Position numbers and translations under genes: made by a program | Notes under the pieces: generated by a model | The model's database searches: none | Seen by the model: the letters and a program-made list of their open reading frames with translations, nothing else | What the model was told of the DNA's origin: nothing | Origin: Loripinus fragilis | Lineage: Eukaryota; Mollusca; Bivalvia; Lucinida; Lucinidae | Direction: 5' to 3' | Assembly: GCA_964019695.1 (NCBI GenBank) | Contig: OZ026524.1 | Span: 14,872,309 to 14,936,308 of the forward strand | DNA: 64,000 bases | Part shown: positions 46,753 through 58,095 of the stretch, piece after piece | Position numbering within the stretch: the first letter of the stretch is position 1 | Layout of the letters: each line of letters begins with the position of its first letter

Positions 46753-47126
46753 CCGAGGCTTTACATGCCATGATCATTATTTATCGCTAAATCCGTACAA
46801 TTGTTTTACCTGCAGTGTTATTATTTTTTCTGAATGAACTTGAATGAATGAATAACGGTATTAAGCTGCTACACCTGTTTTCTATTGGACTCTATCCATG
46901 ACGGACAATACTCTTACTGTGTGAGATCTATACCGTCGTTTAATGATTTGGAAGCCGTTTTCTCGTATACGTGTATTTTTCTACGATTTTTATCCAAAAT
47001 TTAAAAATATCAACAATATACTCAAAACGCTCTGATGTAAAATAAATGATACAAAATTCATTAGAACATGACGTCGCGTCTGGGAGTAATGCAACGCCAT
47101 GCAATAACTTCGATAAACCACCTAGG

Positions 47127-47259
47127 GGATAACTGTATTCAAATTTTTTATTTGGGGAGGTATATCGTCGGATATACGGTCGGAAATTGAGTTTATGTGA
47201 TTTACGAACGTATATCCGACGATATACCTCCCCAAATGAAAATTTTGAATATGGTTATC
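47127..47259. repeat. Foldback (~50-bp arms)
   Basis: 'tttggggaggtatatcgtcg' is inverted as 'cgacgatatacctccccaaa', and the arms extend to 'ggataactgtattcaa'. A related short inverted pair 'gacagtatatcgcaggatatactgtc' lies at 47428-47453. Confidence 0.88.
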
Positions 47260-47519
47260 CCCATTCTAATGCACTATTAACGTTTCCCTTCAATAAAACA
47301 GTGAAAAGGTACTTTGTTGCCCCTATACGTCCAGCGGCTGCAAGCTGCATAGAACCGCTTGCCAGCTGCATATATACACTTGTCAACCAATGAAAAGCGA
47401 CGTTACGTAATGACGTCGGGTTTGCGACAGTATATCGCAGGATATACTGTCACAAATTTATGTCGTTATCCAATCAGACGTCGCGTTGCATTTGCAAGTG
47501 CATTAGAATAATGGTTCAC

Positions 47520-48260
47520 AGATTAAGGAATGGTAAGCAACGACGCCGTTTAAAGCGTTGCGTAATTTTAGATGGCAAAATATTGACGTTTCACGCCAAA
47601 AATGCGATTTTAACAGATGTTAATGTCATGTGATAAACAGAATCTAACACGAGTGTTCCTGTGTTATTGAATTTATATAACTCGACAAACCTCGCATTTG
47701 ATCTATTTTCTTCATTTCGTTCACTACTTTCAATAAAACATGAGCGCTCATGTTAGATCCCTATGTTAGCATTTACGTTGAGATATCCGTAATAGAGGCA
47801 TTAGGAGACCTGTAGTTGAGGCCACAGGGGTCAGTCCAGCTTATGCCATCTCGACAGTTTCACTGTTGAAGGAGCTGTAAAACTTTGTTTGCGAAATTTG
47901 ATCTGAGACTGCTTTAAATACCCCAAAATCTTCGTAGTATTCGTATCCGCGCATACATGTAGCTGTGACCATATGCGTAGCTCCCATTACGCAGTTCCAT
48001 ACTTGCGTATTAAACTTGTTTACAATCAATGGAAATCACGTTTTACTTCTCTCTGGGAGCAAATTCTTTCCTTCAAATGAAGTCCCCATTTAGAAAAAGG
48101 GACGCAACTGACGAGAATCATGCTTGTTTCAGTAGTCTCCCTTTGATCTGCGTAATTATTTCAGCGTTCTGGCTACGCCCTTGGTGGCGCTTACCTGTTT
48201 TTACCAATGCTGATGGCAATCATACAAATGTTCTGAGTGCCTACTGGTCAGATCGAGACC
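47520..48260. other. No supported gene; unassigned small frames
   Basis: Overlapping frames occur on both strands (47841-48029 minus, 62 codons; 48029-48295 plus). The minus frame VWNCVMGATHMVTATCMRG is not recognised and has no convincing splice sites. The stretch near 47700-47770 resembles 63700-63775 (both contain atgagc(g/a)c(t/c)catgttagatcc). Confidence 0.35.
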
Positions 48261-48262
48261 AG

Positions 48263-50343
48263 GGGCCACTAACTCGTAGACATCTTAATCCTTAAGATCA
48301 CCTTAAGTTCATCTTTAGTTCACATTAACGGTTATGGCCACTAAGGCGTACTTCGAATCGAACTAAAGTTCCTACTATAGTTCTCACGTAATAGATGCGC
48401 ACGCACCTTTACACCCAAACGGCTGAAGTTGGATCTTTTCGTTAGTTGGCAAGTAAACTAAAATAATACCCCTGTATGCTTCACTTCAATTCTTCATCGT
48501 AGACAAAAAGGATGTTATAAACTGCACAGCGCTTTCTAATAGTCAATTACGAATACATGTAAGTGGGACCAAAAATTATGCTCAGCTACGTTTTTTACAA
48601 AAACATAATTGAGCAAGTGCATGAGATTTCCAAAGATGTGGCATTTTGGCATGAGTAGACTCGGACGAGCCTCTGCAGCTTCCTTTTAAGCTTAGAAACT
48701 CCAAACGGTTTTCAGTCAGTAGTTAAACAATCATAGAATATATAACACGTGTATGTACATGTAAATTGCTTTATGTATCTGCATATGCGCAGGCTGATCT
48801 GAGGCTTTGCTAGTCGCACATACCATATTGTTGGAAATCTCATGCACTGGCTCAATTATCATTTTGAGGCTACTGACCGATCTTGAACCCATCGTGCTAG
48901 ATCTTGAACCCATCGTGCTAGATAGGTCAAGAGTAGGGAACCAGCCTATCTACAAGAGTAACGTGCTCCGACCCGCCGTTTATCTCTAGTAGGCTCGTGA
49001 CGTCACCCTAGTAGCGACTATAGGTGTTCGAATCAAACTTTAGTTACTATATTAGGGACTATAGTTCGTTTCGAAGTGCGCCTAACTCGTACACACCTTT
49101 ATTTACGGAGTCGTAAAGTTACATTGTCTTGCGCAGGCGCGATACTAAAGAATCGACCTGTCTGCTAAGGCACATCACGACTAAAAAGTCGGATTTGTGT
49201 CAATACGCGACGAGCATTAACCAAAACACTACGTTAAAAAGTAGCAAGCACTGAATGGCTGTGAATAATCCGTTTATGGAGACATCAAGTAACATTTGCT
49301 AGCCAAACAATAACAATGATTGGTATTACAGAATTTAGCGATACAATAATAGGCGTACTTGGAATCGAACTATAGTCCCTACTATAGGAACTAAAGTTTG
49401 ATTCGAACACCTATAGTCGCTACTAGGGTGACGTCACGAACATACCGTCGGGGCACCGTTTCTCAAGTAGATAGGTTCCCTAGCTGGTTCCCTACTCTAG
49501 ACCTACTCTAGACCTATCTAGCTCGATGGGTTCAATATCATATCTAGCACGATGGATTCAAGATCGGTCAGTAGCCTCAAAATGGTATGTTTTTGTAAAA
49601 TAAACCTAGATTAGCATAATTTTTGGTCCCACTTATTCGTAATTGATTATTAGAAAGCGCTGTGCAGTTTATAACATCCTTTTTGTCTACGACGAAGAAT
49701 TGAAGTGGAGCATAAAGGGCTATTATTTTTGTTTACTTGCCAACCAACTAAAAGTTCCAACTTTAGTCGTTCGGGTGTAAACGTGCGTGCACATCTATTA
49801 CGTAAGAACTATAGTAGGAACTTTAGTTCGATTCGAAGTGCGCCATAGTTGCACGCGCACGTTTACATCCGAACGGCTGAAGTTGGAACTTTAGTTGGTT
49901 GCCAAGTAACAAAGTGAACAGCCTTGCATGCCCCCTTTCAATTCTTCATTGCAGATAAAAATGTTGTTCATATACTGCACAGCTAACTCTAATTAACAAT
50001 TACGAATAAGGAGGACCGCAAATAGAGCATAGCGAGTCTTTATTTTCTAAAACAAATTATTTTGAGGCTACTGAGATATCTTGAACCCATCTTGTTAGAA
50101 AGGGCTAGAGGAAGGAACCAGAAAATTCACTAGAGTAACGGTGCTCTGACCCACCGTTGATCTCTAGTAGGACTATAGTAGCGACTATCGATGTTCGAAT
50201 CGAACTATAGTTACTATAGTAGGAACTATAGTTCGATTCGAAGTGTGCCTTTATGTTATCGGAAATATTACGGTCGTCACCTAAAGTTCATCTTAAGACC
50301 GTATTAAGTTGGCCAACTTAAGAAGTCTACGAGTTAGTGGCCC
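48263..50343. mobile_element. 2.1-kb TIR element containing alternating inverted copies
   Basis: GGGCCACTAACTCGTAGAC occurs at both ends, inverted and perfect. Inside, a unit with ends 'gcgcacttcgaatcgaacta' appears three times in alternating orientation: 48350-49086 (plus), 49350-49853 (minus) and about 49847-50252 (plus). Many short palindromes of the type 'ctatagtcgctactag' and 'actatagtaggaactatag' lie at the unit ends. No transposase is visible. It ends 15 bases before the next element. Confidence 0.8.
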
Positions 50344-50358
50344 ATGGCTTTTTGAGTA

Positions 50359-52200
50359 CTGTAAAGGCGGCAGCTCATGAATGCGTAATAAGGACTGGTC
50401 AACCTTAGATATAGGTAAAAGCTGAAAATGAGGCGTGGTTTTATTCAAAGGTAACTGTAACATCTTGAGTCATTACCTCAGTATAGACACAAAACTCATG
50501 ATTTAGTCCTTAAAGAGGCATCTGAAAATGTCTATCTAGCACAAGCAAAGATGCAAACATTGTGGACCAAGATCAGACTGCTCCCTACAGGAGATGTCTG
50601 ATCTGGGCCCCCACTGTTTGTCTATGAGGCTTAGTATCCTGGGTCAGGCGTGGTGCTTAATTGTATCGATTCCTGATCTTTGCCCCTTTCTTACTTCAAA
50701 TATTTTAGTGGACGACAAATAAACATTCATTTTGAGAGTATGCGCTTTAAGAGTTAATACACGTGAGGTCAGTGTATATACGGTCAGGACTTTCATGAAA
50801 TGCACGCACGTTTGCGCGGCCTAAAAGCTTATTAACTCCTTACCAAAATAATAAATAACACCGGATTTCCCTAACAGCCGAACCACGCCCAGAATAGTCG
50901 GGGAACCAAGGTAGGAAAAGTGGAAACCTTTTCACCCGTAAATATTGAATTTATATATTAAAATGACATCGGCGTAGACCCCAGAAGCCATGGTGGTCAT
51001 TTAAGAATATTGCTTACTGGTTTTTAAAGCTTTTAGATTAGGGCATTCCAATTTTGAATTTAAATTTACAAATTTCTTTGCTTCAAATGTCATTAAAACT
51101 GCATTTATTGCCCAGAAGTGTATTTGATAATTATTTATATATTGCTTGGAGGCACATCTTGTAAAAATTGTGTGCCTACTTATTCACTTATATCCTCACG
51201 CTGACGTGGTCTGCATTGCATATTTTTCAACATAGATAAATAACTTTTAAATTGTATGCGTTTAAACACTGCATACAGTTAGACAGACGTTTGGAACATA
51301 ATTTTAGGTAATTTATTTATTTTATATGACAAACTAGAAAAGGTAGCTGACAAGTAAAATTATGAAACCACGAACATTTTATACTAAGTAATTTAGTCCA
51401 TGTCAGCTGGTTCTTATTAAATACTATGGACAACTTAAGAACAATTTAACAAACAACTGAATTTTATCAAGGTTTAAAGGATGCTTATCCCATAAATTTA
51501 CAATGGCGTTTATACAGAGGGCCCTTGTAGGGACAAGTGGGATTTTTTTCTACTGAACACATTAATTTCACTTAACAGTGGTAATATAAAGATGGAAATA
51601 CTCGTATAACTATTATCATATCACCATGAAAAGCTTGTCTGTTCCCGTTTGAGATGCAATAACGTAACAGCATAGTATTTTTAAAGAAAAAAATGTCCAT
51701 AGGAAGACTATTTTGGTGCACATATGGCTGCCAATACTTTTTAAATGCATTTGATAGTGTATAATTGTATTATATGATAGTCAAACGACTTCTTATACCT
51801 GTTCTCCAGATAAGAGTGTGTAAAGTAAAATTTATTTGTTATTACTCAGCCAAAACATATGCTGTGGGTAATTAGATGGGCATATTCAATGAGACGGTTC
51901 TTTTGAAGACCAAAACACACTCTTAAACTTATTGACAAGGTAAACATCACAAAATCCATGCTATGAAAGTTTGCTTAATTTGACCTATGTGGCATACAAA
52001 AATGCATTTTCCGCGAAATGCAATTCAGGTCGCATTGCTATACAGTGGTTTTTACATCAAGTACTATTTATACTATCAGTATACAAAAATGTAGCCGTAT
52101 ACCTCTCGGGTGCAAAAAATTGTGTTTTCGCACGATACGCGACTTTGGTTCCCTGACTAGAAGTTGCCGCCTTTACAGTAAGCGAAAAGTATATTAATAC
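50359..52200 (+). mobile_element. Hairpin MITE, family B, copy 4, split by insertion
   Basis: The left part (50359-50896) starts actgtaaaggcggcagc and holds the palindrome at 50564-50613. Within it is a short family H fragment (50640-50695). The right end (gaagttgccgcctttacag) reappears at 52160 after the inserted element. The combined outer parts rebuild the family B element. Confidence 0.83.
50897..52157. mobile_element. TA-flanked TIR element (1.26 kb) nested in the MITE
   Basis: GTCGGGGAACCAAGGT at the left is matched inverted by GTCAGGGAACCAAAGT at the right, with TA on both sides (50895-50896 and 52158-52159). No transposase frame is seen. Part of family G (aaaacatatgctgtgggtaa) lies at 51850-51940. 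Confidence 0.8.
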
Positions 52201-52470
52201 AAATGTGGTAGATTGCTTACTGGTCAGTCAACTGGGACGAGATCGCGACATACATGTATCTGGTACGATTCATGAAAATCATTATTTTTTGTCAACCATG
52301 ATCAATTGACAGTGCGTCCTTTGTGTTGATTCCAGCCCTGATAGACATGGTTTTATTTGAAAAGAAAAATAGGTAAATGTTCGAAATTTTAAAACATAAA
52401 TATTTGGGAAAACTTTTGAAATGGCGTGGCAAACTGTTAAGACTGAACTGGTCCCTGGGGTTGAGGCTGT

Positions 52471-52690
52471 AGGGTAAAGTTAGGTAACTTCGAACATCAG
52501 GTTAATTCGGACATGCATTTGCAAAAACAGTGGGAATCTAGAATGAGCCGTCTCATCAGGATATTAAGAGCTGTCTAATCAGGATTTTCACTGTTTACAT
52601 AGTTAGTTTATTTTTTTTATTCCAATAATTAATTATGAAACAAACAACCTCGTTATCCGAATTCAGCTGACCGTCCGAATTTACCCGACT
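52471..52690 (+). mobile_element. MITE, family J, downstream of GT92 exon C
   Basis: It begins agggtaaagttaggtaactt and ends gtccgaatttacccgactt. The central hairpin-like part is 'gccgtctcatcaggat...ctaatcaggattttcactgt'. The copy at 52919-53122 is its inverse. The end lies about 15 bases from the exon C donor. Confidence 0.85.
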
Positions 52691-52704
52691 TAAACTTAAC
52701 TTAC

Positions 52705-52877
52705 CAAAACCTGCTTCAGCGTTCTGTTATTTGAGGGTATGAAGAATTCATCGTGATCAATAATTCCAAAATACTGGTATCCTGACATCCGTTCAAAGGA
52801 ATCGTCCACTACCACTTGCTGGTCATTCCACCTCTGGTTGTGTTTGGTGGCGAACACTGGTAGTCTTGGGTAAGTTT
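52705..52877 (-). CDS. GT92 gene, exon C: DxD-type motif exon
   Basis: The 173-bp exon begins after acceptor tatgtttaag (AG at 52879-52878) and ends at donor GTAAGT (GT at 52704-52703). Entering with two bases, it completes Glu with the previous exon and then reads 57 codons: TYPRLPVFATKHNQRWNDQQ, VVVDDSFERMSGYQYFGIID, HDEFFIPSNNRTLKQVL. The motif IIDHDEFFIP matches the acidic nucleotide-sugar and metal-binding motif seen in GT92 enzymes as 'D.DEF(I/V).P'. A nearer AG at 52866-52865 would give the wrong phase, which is why the upstream acceptor was chosen. The exon ends in phase 0. It is bracketed by two inverted copies of one MITE (52471-52690 and 52919-53122). Confidence 0.88.
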
Positions 52878-52918
52878 CTTAAACATAAATTACATAAACA
52901 CAATCGAGAGTGATATAA

Positions 52919-53122
52919 GGTAAAGTCAGACCGTCTGCTTAATTTGGTCAGTGACCATGTTTGTTTCATGTTTTGATTATTGGAATAAAAAATAAATTAA
53001 CTAAGCAAACAGCGAAAATCCTGATGGGACGGCTCCTAAAGAGCCGTTTCATCTGGACTTCCACTGTTTGCAAATGTATATCCGAATTTACATGATGTCC
53101 GAAGTTACCCGAATTTACCCTA
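52919..53122 (-). mobile_element. MITE, family J, upstream of GT92 exon C (inverted)
   Basis: On the minus strand it reads tagggtaaattcgggtaact, 'cggacatcatgtaaattcgga', 'cagtggaagtccagatgaaa', 'gccgtcccatcaggattttc', 'aatttattttttattccaat', in register with 52471-52690. It starts about 40 bases upstream of the exon C acceptor. Confidence 0.85.
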
Positions 53123-53906
53123 ATGCCATTAAATAGGGTAAAGTCGGGCAATCACGGACATCGGGCTACTTCGGACATTTTTAAAACACGGAAAATTGAT
53201 TTATGTAGTCAGCGCTACCCCATTAAAGTTGGTAGTGTTGCAAAGAACCGTTATATTCCTGTAGAACGGTGTACATGTACAACCAGTTGATATATCGGTT
53301 ACACCCGGATCCCGTTCACGCGGAATTTCAAGGTACCCTCGTGGCATCAAGAAAGTTTGGGAGCTGCGAAAATACAAAAAGATTTTCACAAGTGAAGAAA
53401 ACTGCCAAAATGTATGAACTGGAAATAACGTTTTTTTCTACTTTTGGAAAAGTTAATACATGACCTATAAAAAAGATTTATGAACAAATGCCAGTAAAAC
53501 AATCCAAATTTTACGATTTTCAGATGTCCGACTTTACACCGATGGTGAAATATTCGTTGAGTACAAATTCGGACAATCATTTTTTTCATTTGTATTTCAT
53601 CATCATGCATGGTTTAAAAGTGATTTTCTAGTCTGTTGCACCTGAATAAATCTCCTCAAAGGCAGTAGAATTAATTCAGAGACGAATGGTCATGCCTCGT
53701 CATGAAGTTTCTTTTGGCCGCTGCAGATATGGCACGTGAAATTTCCTGCGCCACATGTGCCACATGTAAAGTCTCGAGATTTTTCCCGCCAACTGTCAAT
53801 ATCTACTGAATCTTAGTGATCCTATTTAATGGCAGGTACTTCATACTCCCTGTCCCGAATTCTGTCTCAGGCACATGCCTATGCAATATACTATGACACA
53901 AATGGC

Positions 53907-54430
53907 CTAGACTCTTTGACTTGGAAAAATATGGCAGTTCGCCATTGGTAAAATCACCAGCCAGGAGCTACTGACTGATCCTGATTGTGCTCCAGAATCT
54001 GCCAAATCCGTTTCAACTTCTATGACTGACTCACATGCGCGTGGCTGGGTATCTTAGGGAAAATCAGTCTACTATCTCTTCCTTGGTTTTATTGCTTGGC
54101 TTAATCTCCCGATTCCCCACGAATGAGGTAAGAGTAGCTACTATTGCCCCAAAATGCCTCCGAATCGATTACGATTCATTTTCGATGTCCAAGAATGCCT
54201 TAGGAATTTTGTACGAATCACGCACGATTTTTCGAATCGGGGAATTCGTGGCCAAAGTTTTGAACAGTTCAAAACTTTTGAGCCTAATTTCCCGATAGAC
54301 CTACGAATTGCAAGAACTGACTACGGACTGTGGGAATCAGTTAATATCTTCATGAGCTGAGTACGATTCAGACACGAATCCAAATATTTGTCAATTCGTG
54401 GCAATTCGTGGGATTCGGGGCCTGTGTGGA
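53907..54430. repeat. CACGAAT-rich element, partial upstream copy
   Basis: From 'ctagactctttgacttgg' to 'ggattcggggcctgtgtgg' this copy is about 90% alike to 54935-55470 by eye. It precedes the complete copy head to tail. Confidence 0.85.
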
Positions 54431-54433
54431 TAA

Positions 54434-55480
54434 TACCCCTGTTCCACACAGGCCACGAATCGCCACAATTTGATTTTTTTCTTATTCGGAGGGATTCGTG
54501 AGGTTTCGTCATTTTTTTTTCTCCAATCGTGATGAGCTACAATTCATTCCCGATTCAGATATGATGTCGTTACGAATAATCGGGCGAATCGGCTTAAATT
54601 GGCTGGAATCGCGCAAGAATTCATTACGATTAGAAAATAACATTAGAACATGCTGCACTAAAGTTAAGGAATCAATTACGAACCAGTTAAGAATATGCGG
54701 AATGCAGCACGAATTGGGCACGAATTAACAGAAATCCGCGACGATTCGACACAATTCGCGAGATTTTCTCTCACGATAGCTATAAAAAAAGGCCCGTACA
54801 TGCTTCGGGACAAAGTTCCAAAATGAATGTTCCTTGTAAAGCAGCAGTAGAATTGATCCTGCAACTTGAGTGTTGAAAACGGCTTTTTATATAGCTAAAA
54901 GAAAACAACTACGTTAAAGTCGAGAGGCCCTGACCTAGACTCTTTGACTTGGAAAAATATGGCAGTTCGCCATTGGCAAAATTGCCAGCCAGGAGCTACT
55001 GACTGATCCTGATTGTGCTCCAGAATCTGCCAAATCTGTTTCAACTTCTAGGACTGCTCACATGCGCGAGACAGGGTAATTAACCTTAGGGAAAATCCTT
55101 CTGCTATCTCTTCCTTGGTTTAATTGCTTGGCTTAATCTCCCGATTCCCCACAAATGAGCTAAGAGTAGCTACGAATGCCCAAAACAATGCAAAAACGCC
55201 CCCGAATCGATTACGATTCAGTTACGATATCCAAGAATGCCTTAGGATTTAGGTACGAATCACGCACGATTTTTCGAATCGGGGAATTCGTGGCCAAAGT
55301 TTTGAACAGTTCAAAACTTTTGAGCCGAATTCCCAATAGACCTACGAATTGCAAGAACTCACTACAGACTATGTGAATCAGTTAAGACCATCACAAATTG
55401 AGTACGATTCAGCCACGAATGCAAATATTTGTCAATTCGTGGCAATTCGTGGGATTCGGGGCCTGTGTGGAATAGGGGTA
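54434..55480. mobile_element. CACGAAT-rich TIR element (1.05 kb)
   Basis: The ends TACCCCTGTTCCACACAGG and, inverted, TACCCCTATTCCACACAGG continue into cc(a/c)cgaatc, about 26 of 28 bases alike. The interior holds many 'cacgaat' / 'attcgtg' and 'acgattc' words in both orientations and a perfect hairpin 'aaagttttgaacagttcaaaacttt' (55298-55322). No transposase is seen. The superfamily could not be assigned. Confidence 0.75.
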
Positions 55481-55539
55481 TTAGGGGTATAACCACGATT
55501 TCCTGTTCTTGTGCTCACACCTGTTAGGCAAATAAATAA

Positions 55540-55810
55540 AAGTTGTACTTGAAAGGAGCCTCTGTTTTCGCAAGGGAACCTGCAAATTACAGAGGCCCTG
55601 CAAGGGGTTTGTGGGAACAGGGAGAAAGGGACATTTATTTCAGGGGAAGAGGGGAACAAAGGCCCAGTTTTGAGGGGAACAAAGGAACAAAGACAATAGT
55701 GGGGAACAGGGAACATACGAAAAGTACGAAAGAGGGCAAAGATCAGGAATCGATACAATCAAGTACCAAACCTGACCCAGGATACCAATGGGAAAGTAAC
55801 AAACTCATAA
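55540..55810. repeat. Purine-rich tract followed by a family H fragment
   Basis: A G/A-rich run with repeated 'ggggaacaaagg' words (55590-55710) is followed by 'agatcaggaatcgatacaat' and 'gacccaggataccaatggga' of family H (55738-55800). A 170-codon plus-strand frame crosses both (55543-56055). Its composition reflects the simple sequence and it is not called as a gene. Confidence 0.6.
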
Positions 55811-56639
55811 TAGGACAAATTTCCGATTTTTTAGGAACAGGGGAACAAGCCAATTTATTTCAGGGAAACAAAGGAACAGGTACCCCAGCCTCCTTTCATT
55901 TGTTTGTAAAATTGATGCTTTACGTCCTTGGTAAACATGTAGCTAAGGTCATGTTGGGACGGTCAATTACTTTTAAACCACTTAGTTCCCGCGCAAGCCT
56001 CCCGGAGTTTATTAAAATAATTTTAGAAGGCCTAGGGAGTGTCACAATCTGTTAAAAGTCGTTGCTGAGCACAAGTCTAATAATGAGCCAGTATTTAGGC
56101 AGCGCAAAGAACAAATTGGCATGTGCGACCATCGAAGTCTCGGATCAGCCTGTACGTTAGTACCCTACATATATGTGTAGCCAACAGTCCAACATTGTTT
56201 CAGGGGGGAAACTAAGACTCTAATCAGACAGTGCGGATGCACATATTGATTTAAATCTTCTTTATTATTCAAATGAGCATTCTTATTATGCTTAAATAGC
56301 ATGAAAAAGGGACAACAGTGCACCTAGTATTTATCTAGTCATATTATAAAAAAGTATGTCCGATTTTGCACCCTCACTCATAGTTCGGTGTCCGACTTTA
56401 GCCTTTTATGTCCGGGTTTACCGATATTGACAATACTGTCAAAAAGTTCATATTTTTGGCACCGCACGGCTAGTTACCAATCAAAATCGTTATTCAAAAA
56501 GCTCATTTGGCACCCCTTTAGACTATACATAGCACACTGACAAATATCGGACGAGATTAGACACTGGGAAAAGGAGAACTTTGCCTGGTTACTTTTCTGT
56601 CCGAAATTTGATGGTTTTACCCTATAGTAAATGCACTGT

Positions 56640-57225
56640 AATGAAATACAGGAATGTCTTGATTAAATATGGTAAACATTTGAGAAAAAAAATATAATAT
56701 ATATATATACATGTATATATATGAAATACAGGAAATTGCTATATGACTGGAGATAATCCTCTTTCCTGATTGGCTCAATTTGTCTTAATAAATCTCTATG
56801 TCTACCTGAAAGCCGGTCTTAACTGGCCTACAAGTTAATATTGCATGACAACCTTTCCAGAATTTAATATTTTGACACATTTCTAATATCTTGAGAACTA
56901 AATATAGCATGATGAGTATAAAACCAGCATATGCTGCATGGAATTGACATGATTTGCTGTTTCACATCCCAACAGGTAAACTAAAGACTTTCATGAATTT
57001 TAACAATTGTTTGTTTTGTTTGTTCATTTATCTTTGTTTGAATAAACAAAATGTACAAAGAAGTTTTATGATAAAATTTCGTATTCCACATTCACAGAAT
57101 TAATATACATGTCAAAATGCAAAATACTACATTAAATTATTTTCACAACAGTTGATAAAACAATGAAAAAATCCTTGGGGTGAAGGTTGAACATGACTTC
57201 AACAACAAAAGTGAAAGTAGAAAAT
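56640..57225. other. Gene-free AT-rich stretch with a TA microsatellite
   Basis: Only a short (AT)n tract (56693-56724) stands out. No exon of the GT92 gene was found here. Confidence 0.4.
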
Positions 57226-57740
57226 GTTCATTCTTAGTTGAAAAGTCATATAAGAAAACAGTTATTGGCTTCAATGAGGTAGACATGAGGATGTATCTAC
57301 CCTTAAAAGTGATATTCATCTCGGGGGAAAAAGTGATAATTTACCAAGGCCTACTGGTGTATTGCACCTGAAATGGAACACAGTTTTTCGTTTTTAAAAT
57401 TTTACATGAAGGTTTCTTCACCCTAAAAATTTGCATGCGCATAGATATAGCAAAACCCTAACTAGATTTAAATTTTGGCGGAGAATGATATCAATCTTAC
57501 TGCTCTGATATCTTGTAAAAATAAATAACTTAAGTTTTTGTTGGAATGAAAATACCCGTTTAGTACCCATTTTTGTACTGTCAGTGAAATAAACCTGGGA
57601 TAGATATCGTAGTATTTGCTCAGCTATAAAATGTCCATTAAAGATTACAGCAGACAATTATTTTGTAAAATCAAATGGTGCGGTTCACGATGCAATCCAA
57701 GTTGCTTATATAGTTCTACGGATAATGGGTTATTTACTTT

Positions 57741-57905
57741 CTCATGCCTACCAAGCACCATCATTGTGCCTGCTTCCGCCTGTCTACCTATATGTATGTT
57801 TTGTTAATGTGTTTACGCGTCTCATGCCTAACAAGTACCATCATTGTGCCTGCTTCCGTCTCTCTACCTTTATGTATGTTTTGTTCATGTGTCTGCATGC
57901 GCCGA
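57741..57905 (+). repeat. 80-bp tandem duplication
   Basis: 'ctcatgcctaccaagcacca' at 57741 and 'ctcatgcctaacaagtacca' at 57821 start two units that continue 'tcattgtgcctgcttccg' and 'tatgtatgttttgtt'. The second unit is a few bases shorter. Confidence 0.9.
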
Positions 57906-58019
57906 TCCAGAAAGTTATGTCAGAGTGGGTCCAACTCTGACATTTTTTGTTATGTTTTTTATTTTTTTTTGATGAGGGGAGAGTTGATGGGGTGAGTGTA
58001 GATCCAAATACCGCTATAA

Positions 58020-58095
58020 GCGGGCCATTATCGGCCCGCCAGCAAAACGCCATTGAAATGGCATTTTGCTGGCGTGCCGATGTTGGCCCAACATC
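58020..58095. repeat. GC-rich compound hairpin
   Basis: 'cgccagcaaaacgccatt' pairs with 'aatggcattttgctggcg', inside flanking 'gggccattatcggcccg' and 'gatgttggcccaacatc' inverted repeats. It is GC-rich relative to its AT-rich surroundings. Confidence 0.8.

Larger units (their letters stand above)
53133..56625. mobile_element. Larger family J-related TIR element with internal insertions (tentative)
   Basis: ATAGGGTAAAGTCGGG at 53133 and the inverted ATAGGGTAAAACCATC at 56625 share their first ten bases. Both are followed by 'cggaca' words. Phrases such as 'tgtccgactttacaccg' and 'tgtccgggtttaccg' recur near 53525 and 56410. The CACGAAT-rich elements at 53907-55480 and a family H fragment lie inside. 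The span could be two unrelated ends. Confidence 0.45.

Noticed and set aside
47841..48029. 62-codon minus-strand frame as a further GT92 exon
   Set aside because: The sequence VWNCVMGATHMVTATC does not resemble the domain and splice phases do not fit between exons C and D, which already join directly.
48731..48989. Small frames on both strands with a repeated DLEPIVLD motif
   Set aside because: They arise from a short duplication (gaacccatcgtgctagatctt) in a palindromic element.
52861..52866. Alternative acceptor AG at 52866-52865 for exon C
   Set aside because: It would give a phase conflict with exon B; the AG at 52879-52878 keeps the frame.
55543..56055. 170-codon plus-strand open frame
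   Set aside because: It crosses a G/A-rich simple tract and a family H repeat fragment; composition is biased and no domain or splice context is visible.
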